From Bacillus massiliigorillae (lineage in GTDB: Bacteria > Bacillota > Bacilli > Bacillales > DSM-1321): a DNA stretch of 64,000 nt. Positions 36,920-45,187 of this stretch are shown in pieces (the stretch's first letter is position 1; every line of letters begins with the position of its first letter). The notes below the pieces were generated by a model, which ran no database searches, was not told where the DNA came from, and worked only from the letters and a program-made list of their open reading frames with translations. The translations under genes were made by a program, and so were the position numbers. Location of the stretch: positions 3,144,241 through 3,208,240 of the forward strand of contig NZ_HG428741.1 in the NCBI RefSeq assembly GCF_000380245.2. Direction: 5' to 3'.

Positions 36920-37704
36920 AACGAGCACGTGTAGCATACAGCGGAAGTATTCATGATGCAGTAGAATACAACGGACAATTACAATTAACTGATGGACGAA
37001 TAGTAAATGAACAAGATGTCGTTTGGCTACCACCTGTTGAACCAGGCACAGTATTTGCACTAGGTTTAAATTATGCGGATCATGCAAAAGAGCTAGCATT
37101 TAATGCTCCCGAAGAACCACTTGCCTTCTTAAAAGGTCCCAATACATTCGTTGGACATCGTGGTCAAACGAGACGTCCTGCTGATGCTACTTATATGCAC
37201 TATGAATGCGAGCTTGCTGTAGTAATCGGTAAAACAGCGCGCAATGTAAAGAAAGAAGATGCGTATCAATATGTTGCTGGCTACACGATTGCAAACGACT
37301 ATGCCATCCGTGATTATCTTGAAAACTACTATCGACCAAATCTTCGAGTGAAAAACCGAGATACATGTACACCAATTGGACCATGGTTAGTTGATGCAGA
37401 AGACATTCCAGACCCGATGAATCTCACTCTTAAAACATATATTAATGGCAAACTTACTCAAGAAGGATCAACAAAAGACATGATTTTCAGCATCACAGAT
37501 TTAATTGAATATTTCAGTAGTTTTATGACTTTAAGCCCTGGAGATATTATTTTAACAGGAACACCTGAAGGTTTAGCAGATACAGCAGTTGGAGATGAAG
37601 TCATTACTGAAATTGAAGGCATCGGACGTCTGATTAATACAATTGCTGGTGATGATACTTTTGTAAGTAAACAAGAAGTACTATCATCAAGTCAGAAGGA
37701 ATAA
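36916..37704 (+). CDS. hpaG2: HpaG C-terminal-type subunit (HpaG2), 2-oxo-hept-3-ene-1,7-dioate isomerase/decarboxylase
   Basis: 262 residues of the FAH family. Metal-binding residues are in place: Glu97 and Glu99 in HYECELAVVIG and Asp128 in TIANDYAIRD, with the same spacing as the HpcE C-terminal domain. Catalyses decarboxylation of 5-oxopent-3-ene-1,2,5-tricarboxylate and isomerisation of the product. The ATGA overlap with hpaG1 shows translational coupling. A 150-bp intergenic repeat starts exactly at its stop codon. Confidence 0.88.
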   Translation: MKRARVAYSGSIHDAVEYNGQLQLTDGRIVNEQDVVWLPPVEPGTVFALGLNYADHAKELAFNAPEEPLAFLKGPNTFVGHRGQTRRPADATYMHYECELAVVIGKTARNVKKEDAYQYVAGYTIANDYAIRDYLENYYRPNLRVKNRDTCTPIGPWLVDAEDIPDPMNLTLKTYINGKLTQEGSTKDMIFSITDLIEYFSSFMTLSPGDIILTGTPEGLADTAVGDEVITEIEGIGRLINTIAGDDTFVSKQEVLSSSQKE

Positions 37705-37855
37705 GAAAAGTGCAAGCGCCCCGCTAGCTCCGTATTTGCTGGAGCCATCCAACCGAGATAAAGGAAACACGAAGAGACAGAAGTAGATTCGATGTTGACT
37801 TATCATTGGGAGGATGACGAAGCACACTAGGATCCGGGCGCTGGAGCTAGACAAT
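37703..37855 (+). repeat. Full-length intergenic repeat copy between hpaG2 and hpaF
   Basis: About 153 bp from TAAGAAAAGTGCAAGCGCC to GGGCGCTGGAGCTAGACA. The middle shares GAGATAAAGGAAACACGAAG and GATTCGATGTTGACTTATC with the copy at 48.6 kb. Termini carry partly complementary GCGCC/GGCGC. It begins within the hpaG2 stop codon and ends 18 bp before hpaF, whose ribosome-binding site follows it. Confidence 0.8.
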
Positions 37856-37873
37856 AAGAAAGGAATTAATTTT

Positions 37874-38263
37874 ATGCCACATTTCATTGTTGAATATACC
37901 GACAACATTAAAGACGATGCTCGCATAGATGAACTCTTACGTAAAGTAAATGAAATACTTATATCTTACTCACCTATTTTTCCAGTCGGTGGTATACGAT
38001 CAAGAGCTATTGAATTACAACATTATTACATCGCTGATGGATCAGAAGATGATGCTTTTGTTCATGCTACCTTAAAAATAGGAGCTGGTCGTTCAGAGAG
38101 TGATAAAAAAGCAGTTTGTGATGAACTCTTTAACATGATTCAAGATCACTTCTCAGACTTGTTTAACAAAAGATACCTTGCCCTTTCACTCGAATTATAT
38201 GAATTCAGTGAGGCTGGAACGTATAAGAAAAACAATATTCATAAACGCTATAACAAAGCATAG
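37874..38263 (+). CDS. hpaF: 5-carboxymethyl-2-hydroxymuconate isomerase HpaF
   Basis: 129 residues starting MPHFIVEYTDNI, with the proline after the initiator Met that becomes the catalytic Pro1 of tautomerases; HpcD/HpaF (CHMI) family. A longer frame begins at 37814 inside the repeat, but AAGAAAGGAATT directly precedes ATG 37874, and Pro1 must be N-terminal, so this start is firm. Converts CHM for HpaG. Follows hpaG2 with only the repeat between. Confidence 0.88.
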   Translation: MPHFIVEYTDNIKDDARIDELLRKVNEILISYSPIFPVGGIRSRAIELQHYYIADGSEDDAFVHATLKIGAGRSESDKKAVCDELFNMIQDHFSDLFNKRYLALSLELYEFSEAGTYKKNNIHKRYNKA

Positions 38264-38312
38264 CAGGTGTAAGGTTAGACACCACAAATTTTTTATACTT
38301 TATTATCTTTTA

Positions 38313-38347
38313 AAGAAAGCCTTCCTGCTCTAAAGGAAGGCTTTCTT
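38313..38347. terminator. Bidirectional terminator between hpaF and the aldehyde dehydrogenase gene
   Basis: 13-bp perfect arms AAGAAAGCCTTCC and GGAAGGCTTTCTT with a 9-base loop, between convergent operons. Confidence 0.9.
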
Positions 38348-38357
38348 ACATATTATT

Positions 38358-39806
38358 TTAATTTTTATTAAAAACAACTAACTTAAGCTCTGTCATTTCC
38401 TCTACAGCATATTTAATTCCTTCTCGTCCAACTCCACTTTCTTTCACACCACCATAGGGCATATTATCAACACGGAAAGTAGGAATATCATTAATGATTA
38501 CACCGCCTACATGTAATTCATCAGCAGCAAATAAGGCCGTTTGAATATTATTTGTATACACTCCGGCTTGTAAGCCATAACGTGAATCATTTACACGTGC
38601 AATTGCCTCATTGATGTTTGAAAACGAATTTACAATCACAATAGGAGCAAATACTTCCTGACAAGATACCTTCATTTGATTATCTACATTTGTAAGTATG
38701 GTAGGCAATAGCACATTATCTTGTGATTCACCACCTAGTACCACTTGAGCACCTTGTGATTTGGCCTCATTTATCCAAGCTAGCGAACGTTCGACATCAC
38801 CTTTTGAAATAAGAGCTGATACATCTGTTGCTTCATCAAGCGGGTCACCAATCGTTAATTTTGCAGTTGCTTCTGCCAGATTTGTAACGAATGTTTCATA
38901 AAGGTTCTCATGAACATAAACACGTTGCAGTGAAATACATACCTGACCTTGAAAGGAAAATGCACCTGTCACACAACGATCGATAATTTGATCAATTTCT
39001 ATACCATCATCAATAATTAACGCTGCATTTGACCCTAACTCAAGCGTAACTCGTTTTAAACCAGCTTTATTTCTAATTCCAATTCCAACAGCTGGGCTAC
39101 CAGTAAACGTAATTTTGCTAATTCGATCATCCTTAACTAATTGGTCACCTACTGTTCTCCCCCCACCTGTTATTACATTTAAACAGCCATCTGGAAGACC
39201 TGCTTCCTTAAATAATTCCGCTATATAATAAGAAGAAAGTGGTGTTTGTGAAGCAGGCTTTAACACAATGGAATTCCCTGAAGCAATAGCGGGTCCAACT
39301 TTATGAGCCACTAAATTCATCGGAAAATTAAACGGAGTAATGGCGCCAATGACACCGATTGGCTCTCGAACTGTATATCCGATGCGATTAACACCACCTG
39401 GTGCAGCGTCTAAAGGGATTGTTTCTCCACGTAATTGCTTTGCTTCTTCAGCCGCAAATTTATACGTTTGAATTGTTCGCCTTACTTCTTCTCTCGCTGT
39501 TTTTAGAGGCTTAGCTGCTTCTAATGCAATAATTCTAGCTGCTTCTTCTAAACGCTCTTCTAACAGTAAAGCTAGCTGCTCAAGAATTGCTGCACGTTGA
39601 TAAATAGGCATCTTTGCCATGATTGTTCTTGCTTTATAAGCAGAAGCAATCGCACGATTTGTTTCTTCTTCATTTGCTAAGGGAATGCTTCCGATTTCCT
39701 CCTCAGAATATGGCGAGTACAACGATTGATAATCGTTTGCACTCACCCAGTCTCCATCTATAAATAAGTCTCTCTTTATAATTTCCATATCTCTTTGCAC
39801 TGTCAT
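38358..39806 (-). CDS. Aldehyde dehydrogenase, probably succinate semialdehyde dehydrogenase
   Basis: 482 residues, NAD(P)-dependent ALDH superfamily. Catalytic Glu in VTLELGSNAALI and Cys in FQGQVCISLQRVY; cofactor loop FTGSPAVGIGI. Start at ATG 39806 with GAGGAGTAGGG upstream. Last gene of the gntR-hpaED operon. The lower homoprotocatechuate pathway releases succinate semialdehyde, and no other gene in module A would oxidise it, so that role is inferred; lactaldehyde or glyceraldehyde-3-phosphate-type ALDHs have similar sequences. Confidence 0.75.
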   Translation of the reverse strand: MTVQRDMEIIKRDLFIDGDWVSANDYQSLYSPYSEEEIGSIPLANEEETNRAIASAYKARTIMAKMPIYQRAAILEQLALLLEERLEEAARIIALEAAKPLKTAREEVRRTIQTYKFAAEEAKQLRGETIPLDAAPGGVNRIGYTVREPIGVIGAITPFNFPMNLVAHKVGPAIASGNSIVLKPASQTPLSSYYIAELFKEAGLPDGCLNVITGGGRTVGDQLVKDDRISKITFTGSPAVGIGIRNKAGLKRVTLELGSNAALIIDDGIEIDQIIDRCVTGAFSFQGQVCISLQRVYVHENLYETFVTNLAEATAKLTIGDPLDEATDVSALISKGDVERSLAWINEAKSQGAQVVLGGESQDNVLLPTILTNVDNQMKVSCQEVFAPIVIVNSFSNINEAIARVNDSRYGLQAGVYTNNIQTALFAADELHVGGVIINDIPTFRVDNMPYGGVKESGVGREGIKYAVEEMTELKLVVFNKN

Positions 39807-39895
39807 AATTCCCTACTCCTCTTTGCACATATTCAAAAAAAAAGAACAACAGTACATCATACCGCTGCCCTTTCTTTGCGTGTCGAACTATTTTT

Positions 39896-40369
39896 CTATA
39901 CTAAAGTTTCCGCTGCATAGCCACCATATTTGCCTTTGTAGAAAGTTAATGGCTCTCCATCATTCAATACAAGATCTTTTACTTCACCAATAAATAACGT
40001 GTGGTCTCCAGCGACCTGATAACTGTATACATCACAAACGATACTTGCTAATGAATCTTTAATAAGAGGTAAATCATTAGACCAACTAAAATCAACATCT
40101 ATATTCTCTTTAAGTTGACCAGCAAATTGCATTGAAACTTCTTTTTGTTGATCTGATAGTAAATTCACCACAAATTTATTTGATTCTTTAATTTTACTTA
40201 GCATTTTTGCTTTTTCACCGATAGAAATTAATACAAGTTTTGGCGTTAATGAAACTGACATAAATGCGTTTGCTGTCATTCCGTGCACTTCATTATCAGT
40301 TGTAGTTGTGATTACTGTAACACCTGTAGCAAACATACCCATGGCATTTCGAAACATACGATCGTCCAT
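39896..40369 (-). CDS. Flavin reductase, HpaC-like
   Basis: 157 residues of the flavin_reduct domain (short-chain FMN/FAD reductases such as HpaC): MFATGVTVITT, NAFMSVSLTPKLVLISIG, and DHTLFIGEVKDL with the conserved His. HpaC supplies FADH2 to the HpaB hydroxylase, but no HpaB is in this cluster. It lies between hpaD and the ALDH gene, 62 bp after hpaD. It could serve an HpaB encoded elsewhere or deliver electrons to the Rieske oxygenase. Confidence 0.78.
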   Translation of the reverse strand: MDDRMFRNAMGMFATGVTVITTTTDNEVHGMTANAFMSVSLTPKLVLISIGEKAKMLSKIKESNKFVVNLLSDQQKEVSMQFAGQLKENIDVDFSWSNDLPLIKDSLASIVCDVYSYQVAGDHTLFIGEVKDLVLNDGEPLTFYKGKYGGYAAETLV

Positions 40370-40431
40370 TCTTCATACCTTCTTTCTATTTTAAATAGGC
40401 AATTTTGATATATTAAAGAAGAAACTATTTT

Positions 40432-41415
40432 TTAAATAATAAATTCAGGCTTACGTTTTTCTAGAGTTGGCTCTTTAGTAGTCACTTCTTCCTTCGTGAT
40501 AATATCAAGAAGAGTAGAAGCTTCATCAAACCATGAATCCGGAGCTTTTGCTCCCCAGAATGTTTGACGTCTTGGGTCATCTAAATCCCAATGAAGAGGT
40601 CCAACATCTGGATCAGAAGTTAAATAATCCCCATTGTACAATTCAATACGATGGCCATCTGGATCTCTTAAATATAAGAAGAATGCATTTGATAAACCAT
40701 GACGACCAGGTCCGCGTTCGATAGATGAAGCATATCCTACTGACGCTAAAACATCACATGTATGAATAAGTGCTAATGGATCTGGTAACCAGAAAGCTAC
40801 GTGATGTAATCTTGGTCCAACTCCATTCATAAATGCTTGGTCATGAACACCTGGCTTACGGTGTAACCAGCTAGCCCATAACTTACCATCTTTATCAACT
40901 GTATCTTCCGAACAAGCAAAACCTAATTCATTTACGTAGAAATCATATGCTTTTTGTACATCAGGAACTGCACAGTTCACATGATCAATTCTTTGAACTC
41001 TTGAACCTCTATACTGATCATAGCGCTGTAACATTCTTTCTACTTGAGGCATAGAACAATAGAATTCGATTGGCAATCCTGAAATATCTTGAACGTGAAG
41101 AGCTCTGCCAATTGCATGTTGAGTTCCCTCTTCCATCCATTTTGTTGGTAAGCCTTTTGATTTGAATAGAGCCTCTAGTTCTTCTAAGTCTTGTTCTTTC
41201 GTTACCTTGTATCCTAATACATCAACACTTGCTTTATCAGCTTTTTGTAATACAAGACTGTGATGATGAATTTCCTCTAATCCACGTAAATAAATATGAG
41301 TATCCGTTCTTTCCGTTTCAATAAATCCTAAAGCATCTACATAAAATGCTCTTGAACGATCTAAATCTGTTACATTTAATACTGTTCTTGCAATACGAAT
41401 AATTGAAAATGTCAT
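40432..41415 (-). CDS. hpaD: 3,4-dihydroxyphenylacetate 2,3-dioxygenase HpaD (type I extradiol)
   Basis: Ring-cleaving enzyme for homoprotocatechuate, 327 residues. Two vicinal-oxygen-chelate domains; the C-terminal one carries the metal ligands His145 (RIDHVNCAV), His204 or His205 (RLHHVAFWL) and Glu258 (GHRIELYNGDY). This is the type I form known from Brevibacterium fuscum (Fe) and Arthrobacter (Mn), not the type III HpcB of E. coli. Product is 5-carboxymethyl-2-hydroxymuconate semialdehyde, substrate of the neighbouring HpaE. Confidence 0.9.
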   Translation of the reverse strand: MTFSIIRIARTVLNVTDLDRSRAFYVDALGFIETERTDTHIYLRGLEEIHHHSLVLQKADKASVDVLGYKVTKEQDLEELEALFKSKGLPTKWMEEGTQHAIGRALHVQDISGLPIEFYCSMPQVERMLQRYDQYRGSRVQRIDHVNCAVPDVQKAYDFYVNELGFACSEDTVDKDGKLWASWLHRKPGVHDQAFMNGVGPRLHHVAFWLPDPLALIHTCDVLASVGYASSIERGPGRHGLSNAFFLYLRDPDGHRIELYNGDYLTSDPDVGPLHWDLDDPRRQTFWGAKAPDSWFDEASTLLDIITKEEVTTKEPTLEKRKPEFII

Positions 41416-41531
41416 CTCATATATCCCCCTATTTTTAGTTATCCCTTTTTTAAAACTTGCACTAACCTCTCAATTACAAGCGAAGATGTTTAAATAGGTA
41501 GGTAGTAAGCGGCTAGTAAAGATTCAATCTA

Positions 41532-43046
41532 TTATTTTTCAGCTGAGCTAGCAGCGACTTGCTTCTTCATACCAAACTTCGGAATATGAGGATCTCCGAT
41601 TGCTACGTGCACAACTTGTGTTTCAGTGTAGAATTCAAAACTATAATGTCCACCTTCACGTCCAATTCCACTTTGCTTAGAACCTCCAAAAGGAATACGT
41701 AAATCACGCACATTATGTGAATTAATCCATACCATACCGCTATCAACAGACTGAGCCAGACGATGACCACGTTTCAAATCATTCGTCCAAATGAATGCAG
41801 CTAATCCATACTTAATATCGTTTGCCATTCGTAAAACTTCTTCTTCTGTTTTAAATGGAATAACAGCCATAACAGGTCCGAAGATTTCCTCTTGAGCAAT
41901 TCTCATTTCGTTATTACAATTCAGTAGAAGTGTTGGAGCAATATAGTTTCCTGCTTTAAATTCTTCTGGAATGCTTCCACTTATAACCTCAGCGCCTTCT
42001 TCTTTTGCTAAGTTAATATAGTAAGATACATTATTATAATGCTTGCGATGAATAAGTGGTCCCACTTCTGTTTCTGCATCCATTGGATGACCCACTTTAA
42101 TATTTTGCACACGCTCTTTCAGCATTTCTGTAAATTTCTCAATAACAGACTCATGTACAAATAATCTTGAATTCGATGTACAACGTTCACCATTAAACGA
42201 ATAAATCCCCCAGATAACAGCGTCAAGTGCTTTTTCTAGTTCAGCATCTTCGAAAATAATAGCCGGTGACTTTCCGCCAAGTTCCATCGACACACGTTTC
42301 AACGTATCTGCACCATTTTTAATGATTTCTGAACCTGTTTTTGTCTCACCTGTAAAAGAAATAAGTTGAACATCAGGATGAGCAACAAGAGATGCCCCTG
42401 CTGTTTCACCAAATCCGTGCACAATATTGAACACACCTTTTGGTAAACCAGCTTGATCAATAATTTGTGCTAATTTATTAGCTGTTAGCGGAGACCATTC
42501 GGCTGGTTTTAATACACATGTATTTCCTGTAGCTAACGTTGGAGCTACTTTCCATGTTTCTAACATAAACGGAGCATTCCAAGGAGTAATTAATCCCGCT
42601 ACACCTACTGGTTTATGCACAGTGTAATTAATGAATTCAGAATCTACTTTATATGCTTCTCCAACAAGTCGACTATTCACCATTTGAGCGTAGAAGCGGA
42701 AATTATCTGCTGCACGTGCAGCCTGTTTTTTTGTTTGACTGATTGGTAATCCAGTGTCGAGGGATTCTAGGTAGGAAATTTCTTCAGCATTTTCATCAAT
42801 TAAGTCAGCAATTTTGTTAATGTAGCCCAATCGTTCTTGAACTGTCATTTTTCTCCAAGGACCGTTATCGAAAGCCTCCCTAGCAGCCGCTACCGCTAGT
42901 TCAATATCTTCTTGGAAACCTTCAGCAATTTGGTTGATTGGTTGATTATCAAAAGGGCTGATGTTTTCAAATGTTTTACCAGCAACACCATCCACAAACT
43001 GTCCATTTATATAATGTTGAATATTATAAACTGGAAATTCACGCAT
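41532..43046 (-). CDS. hpaE: 5-carboxymethyl-2-hydroxymuconate semialdehyde dehydrogenase HpaE
   Basis: 504 residues, ALDH superfamily: VSMELGGKSPAIIFED with catalytic Glu and FNGERCTSNSRLF with catalytic Cys, followed by FGGSKQSGIGREGGHYSFEFYTETQ. AAGGAGGAG precedes ATG. The family pattern and the adjacency to hpaD support the CHMS dehydrogenase assignment. About 115 bp upstream of hpaD. Confidence 0.87.
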   Translation of the reverse strand: MREFPVYNIQHYINGQFVDGVAGKTFENISPFDNQPINQIAEGFQEDIELAVAAAREAFDNGPWRKMTVQERLGYINKIADLIDENAEEISYLESLDTGLPISQTKKQAARAADNFRFYAQMVNSRLVGEAYKVDSEFINYTVHKPVGVAGLITPWNAPFMLETWKVAPTLATGNTCVLKPAEWSPLTANKLAQIIDQAGLPKGVFNIVHGFGETAGASLVAHPDVQLISFTGETKTGSEIIKNGADTLKRVSMELGGKSPAIIFEDAELEKALDAVIWGIYSFNGERCTSNSRLFVHESVIEKFTEMLKERVQNIKVGHPMDAETEVGPLIHRKHYNNVSYYINLAKEEGAEVISGSIPEEFKAGNYIAPTLLLNCNNEMRIAQEEIFGPVMAVIPFKTEEEVLRMANDIKYGLAAFIWTNDLKRGHRLAQSVDSGMVWINSHNVRDLRIPFGGSKQSGIGREGGHYSFEFYTETQVVHVAIGDPHIPKFGMKKQVAASSAEK

Positions 43047-43137
43047 CGTTTTTTCTCCTCCTTATATAACTCTATTCGGGTTAAAGAGGGGAAACTCTTA
43101 ATTGCTTGAAGAAGTCTCCCCTTTTATTTTAATGGAA

Positions 43138-44052
43138 TTATGATTTAATAGATTCGATTAATCCTAAAGCTTCTAATTCTTTACGAATTTCATTTGTTAA
43201 AGCCTCTGAAGGTGGTCCCATTGGTGGTCTTAGTGCAGGGTTGATTTTTCCTAGTAATCCCATTGCTGTTTTTAATGGACCAGGATTTGTTTCTTTAAAA
43301 AGAACATCATTAAGTGGCATTAGTTTGTAATGAAGATCTAGTGCTTTATCAACTTCGCCAGCTTGCCATAAGTTATATAAATCAGCTACTTCTTTAGGAG
43401 CTACGCAGGCAGTTGCAGCGAAATGTCCTGCTCCACCAATGGCTAACATTGGATAGCATAGTAATTCAATTCCTGAATATAACAAGAAATCTCTACCACA
43501 ATTCAATAATACGCGGTTGATATGTTCAAAATCTTTATTCGATTCCTTTACACCAATAATGTTCTTACAATCTTTCGCCAGACGAGCAAGTGTTTTCACT
43601 TCTAAGTTCACACCAGTTCTTCCAGGAATGTTATAAACGATTATTGGAATATCTACTGAATCCGCTACTGTTTTAAAATGATCATATAAAGCTTGTTGGT
43701 TCGGTCTATTGTAATAAGGAACAATGACTAGAGCAGCATCTGCTCCCATTTCTTGAGCACGTTTTGTTAAATGTAATGTTTCCTTTTGATTAGCTGAACC
43801 TGTTCCTGGCACTACTGGTATACGACCATTTGCAGCTTTAATAGCTGTTTCCATCACTAGCTCACGCTCAAGCGTTGTTAATGAACTTGGCTCACCTGTT
43901 GTTCCAGTTACAGAAATTCCATGTGAACCACTTTCAATATGCCATTCTATTAATCCTTTAAGCGCTTCCACATCAACTTCTAAATTCTCATCAAATGGTG
44001 TAATAATAGGAGAAATCGATCCTCGTAAACGACTTTTAATTTCTTCAAACAT
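43138..44052 (-). CDS. DapA-family lyase, candidate aldolase of the homoprotocatechuate pathway
   Basis: 304 residues from ATG 44052, chosen because AAGGGTGG stands upstream and this gives the family length; the frame is open to 44139. It has all residues of dihydrodipicolinate synthase: Thr51-Thr52 (GTTGEP), Tyr114 (YYNRP), Tyr140 and Arg145 (YNIPGRTG), and Schiff-base Lys169 (GVKES). It is placed second in the gntR-hpaED operon, where an aldolase making pyruvate and succinate semialdehyde is needed and no HpaI is found. Lysine synthesis is unlikely in this context; the substrate is inferred. Confidence 0.78.
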   Translation of the reverse strand: MFEEIKSRLRGSISPIITPFDENLEVDVEALKGLIEWHIESGSHGISVTGTTGEPSSLTTLERELVMETAIKAANGRIPVVPGTGSANQKETLHLTKRAQEMGADAALVIVPYYNRPNQQALYDHFKTVADSVDIPIIVYNIPGRTGVNLEVKTLARLAKDCKNIIGVKESNKDFEHINRVLLNCGRDFLLYSGIELLCYPMLAIGGAGHFAATACVAPKEVADLYNLWQAGEVDKALDLHYKLMPLNDVLFKETNPGPLKTAMGLLGKINPALRPPMGPPSEALTNEIRKELEALGLIESIKS

Positions 44053-44144
44053 TTTCGAAACCACCCTTTTCTTAATATTCAGTATTTTCTGATTATAAAA
44101 CTTATAAAAATTGGCTTTGCTTTTAATAAACAAAGCCATTCGAG

Positions 44145-44825
44145 TTACAACGCTTTATTGTCTTGAATAGAGGCTTTTCTTTTTCGAAAGGCAGTAATCG
44201 TATTCATTTTATGTTCTCTCACAATTGCTTCAATCTTTTCGAAAGGAGCTTTTTCTCTTAATACTTGAATAATATCTGTATGCTCCTGAATAGATTGAAC
44301 AGCTCGTTGAGGAACAATCGTAAAGACTGTTGATCTAACTCGATCCAACCGATGTTGGGTTTCTTTAATTTTTTCAATTAATATGGGATTTCCGCATTTC
44401 TCAAAGATTGTAGTATGAAATATACGATTTAAATCACCAAACAGCTCTAATTCAAAGTCCTGAAGGGCCTCATCCATTTCTTTGTTTAAATTAATTAGAT
44501 TTTCATAATCACTGTCCGTTAAATATAAGGAGCTAAGGGCGGTTGCATAACCTTCCAATATACCAATGACCGTTAACGTTTCGATGTATTCACTTTCATT
44601 GATACTTGTTACGACTGCTCCGCTATACTGCTTATACTGAATCAATCCCTCTGATTCCAATTGTCGAATAGCTTCCCTAACTGGAATTGGACTTGATCCT
44701 AATTCCTTAGCAATTTGGTCAATGATAATCCGCTGTCCAGATTTGTAAGTTCCTTCTAGAATCTGTGTGCGAAGATGCTCATATGCAAGTTGTGTTTTAT
44801 TTGGATTATTGGTTTTCTTTCCCAT
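44145..44825 (-). CDS. GntR-family (FCD) repressor of the homoprotocatechuate cluster
   Basis: 226 residues. Winged helix at residues 12-75 (LAYEHLRTQILEG, IAKELGSSPIPVREAIRQLES) and an FCD ligand domain with the probable metal-binding His residues in RIFHTTIFEKCG and EHTDII. Its promoter -10 hexamer is six bases before the ATG, so the transcript is probably leaderless; no Shine-Dalgarno sequence is visible. Five ATCATATATGAT-type operators lie at its own promoter, towards the symporter and at hpaG1. Inducer is probably an aromatic acid or ring-cleavage product. Confidence 0.85.
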   Translation of the reverse strand: MGKKTNNPNKTQLAYEHLRTQILEGTYKSGQRIIIDQIAKELGSSPIPVREAIRQLESEGLIQYKQYSGAVVTSINESEYIETLTVIGILEGYATALSSLYLTDSDYENLINLNKEMDEALQDFELELFGDLNRIFHTTIFEKCGNPILIEKIKETQHRLDRVRSTVFTIVPQRAVQSIQEHTDIIQVLREKAPFEKIEAIVREHKMNTITAFRKRKASIQDNKAL

Positions 44826-44831
44826 GAGCTA

Positions 44832-44887
44832 ATCATATACGAAATCATATATGATTTCAATAAGTTTTTTGAAAAATCATATATGAT
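44832..44887. promoter_or_regulatory. gntR/symporter divergent control region with three operators
   Basis: Minus-strand gntR promoter: -35 TTGAAA (plus 44855-44860), 17-bp spacer, -10 TATGAT (plus 44832-44837). Tandem palindromes occupy 44832-44843 (ATCATATACGAA, degenerate) and 44844-44855 (perfect ATCATATATGAT). A third perfect copy at 44876-44887 faces the symporter operon. The promoter of that operon was not clearly found. Confidence 0.8.
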
Positions 44888-45065
44888 TTTATTTTCTAAC
44901 TAATATAAACTCAATAACTTCCTATATTTTATCGTTAATAAACATTACTAAATAATCATTTTTGTCAAATATATAAGCGATAATGAGCTATTAATAACAC
45001 TTTCATGTTGTTAACATTATTTAAAAGTTTTATATTTCCAAAACCTTCTAAGGAGGTGAGTATTC

Positions 45066-45182
45066 ATGCTAGGTATGGAGGATGTAACTATTACTCTCGC
45101 TTGGATAACAACTGTACTATCAATGGTTGGATGTATTATTTATGGGCTTATTATGTGGAATCGAGGAGAAGAGGAGGATTAA
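45066..45182 (+). CDS. Symporter small accessory protein (38 residues)
   Basis: Small membrane peptide MLGMEDVTITLAWITTVLSM with one hydrophobic helix and an acidic tail WNRGEEED. A perfect AAGGAGGTGA precedes its ATG, much better than any site for a long frame through it. It ends six bases before the ATG of the SSS symporter. Short single-helix partners encoded just before SSS-family symporters are known in Bacillus. The gene overlaps, in another frame, what would be a false N-terminal extension of the symporter. Confidence 0.8.
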   Translation: MLGMEDVTITLAWITTVLSMVGCIIYGLIMWNRGEEED

Positions 45183-45187
45183 TTGAA

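Noticed and set aside
44053..44139. N-terminal extension of the DapA-like protein
   Set aside because: The family length and the AAGGGTGG site both support the start at 44052.
45005..45187. N-terminal extension of the SSS symporter
   Set aside because: It overlaps the accessory peptide gene in another frame and has no membrane-protein character or ribosome-binding site; ATG 45188 is better supported.
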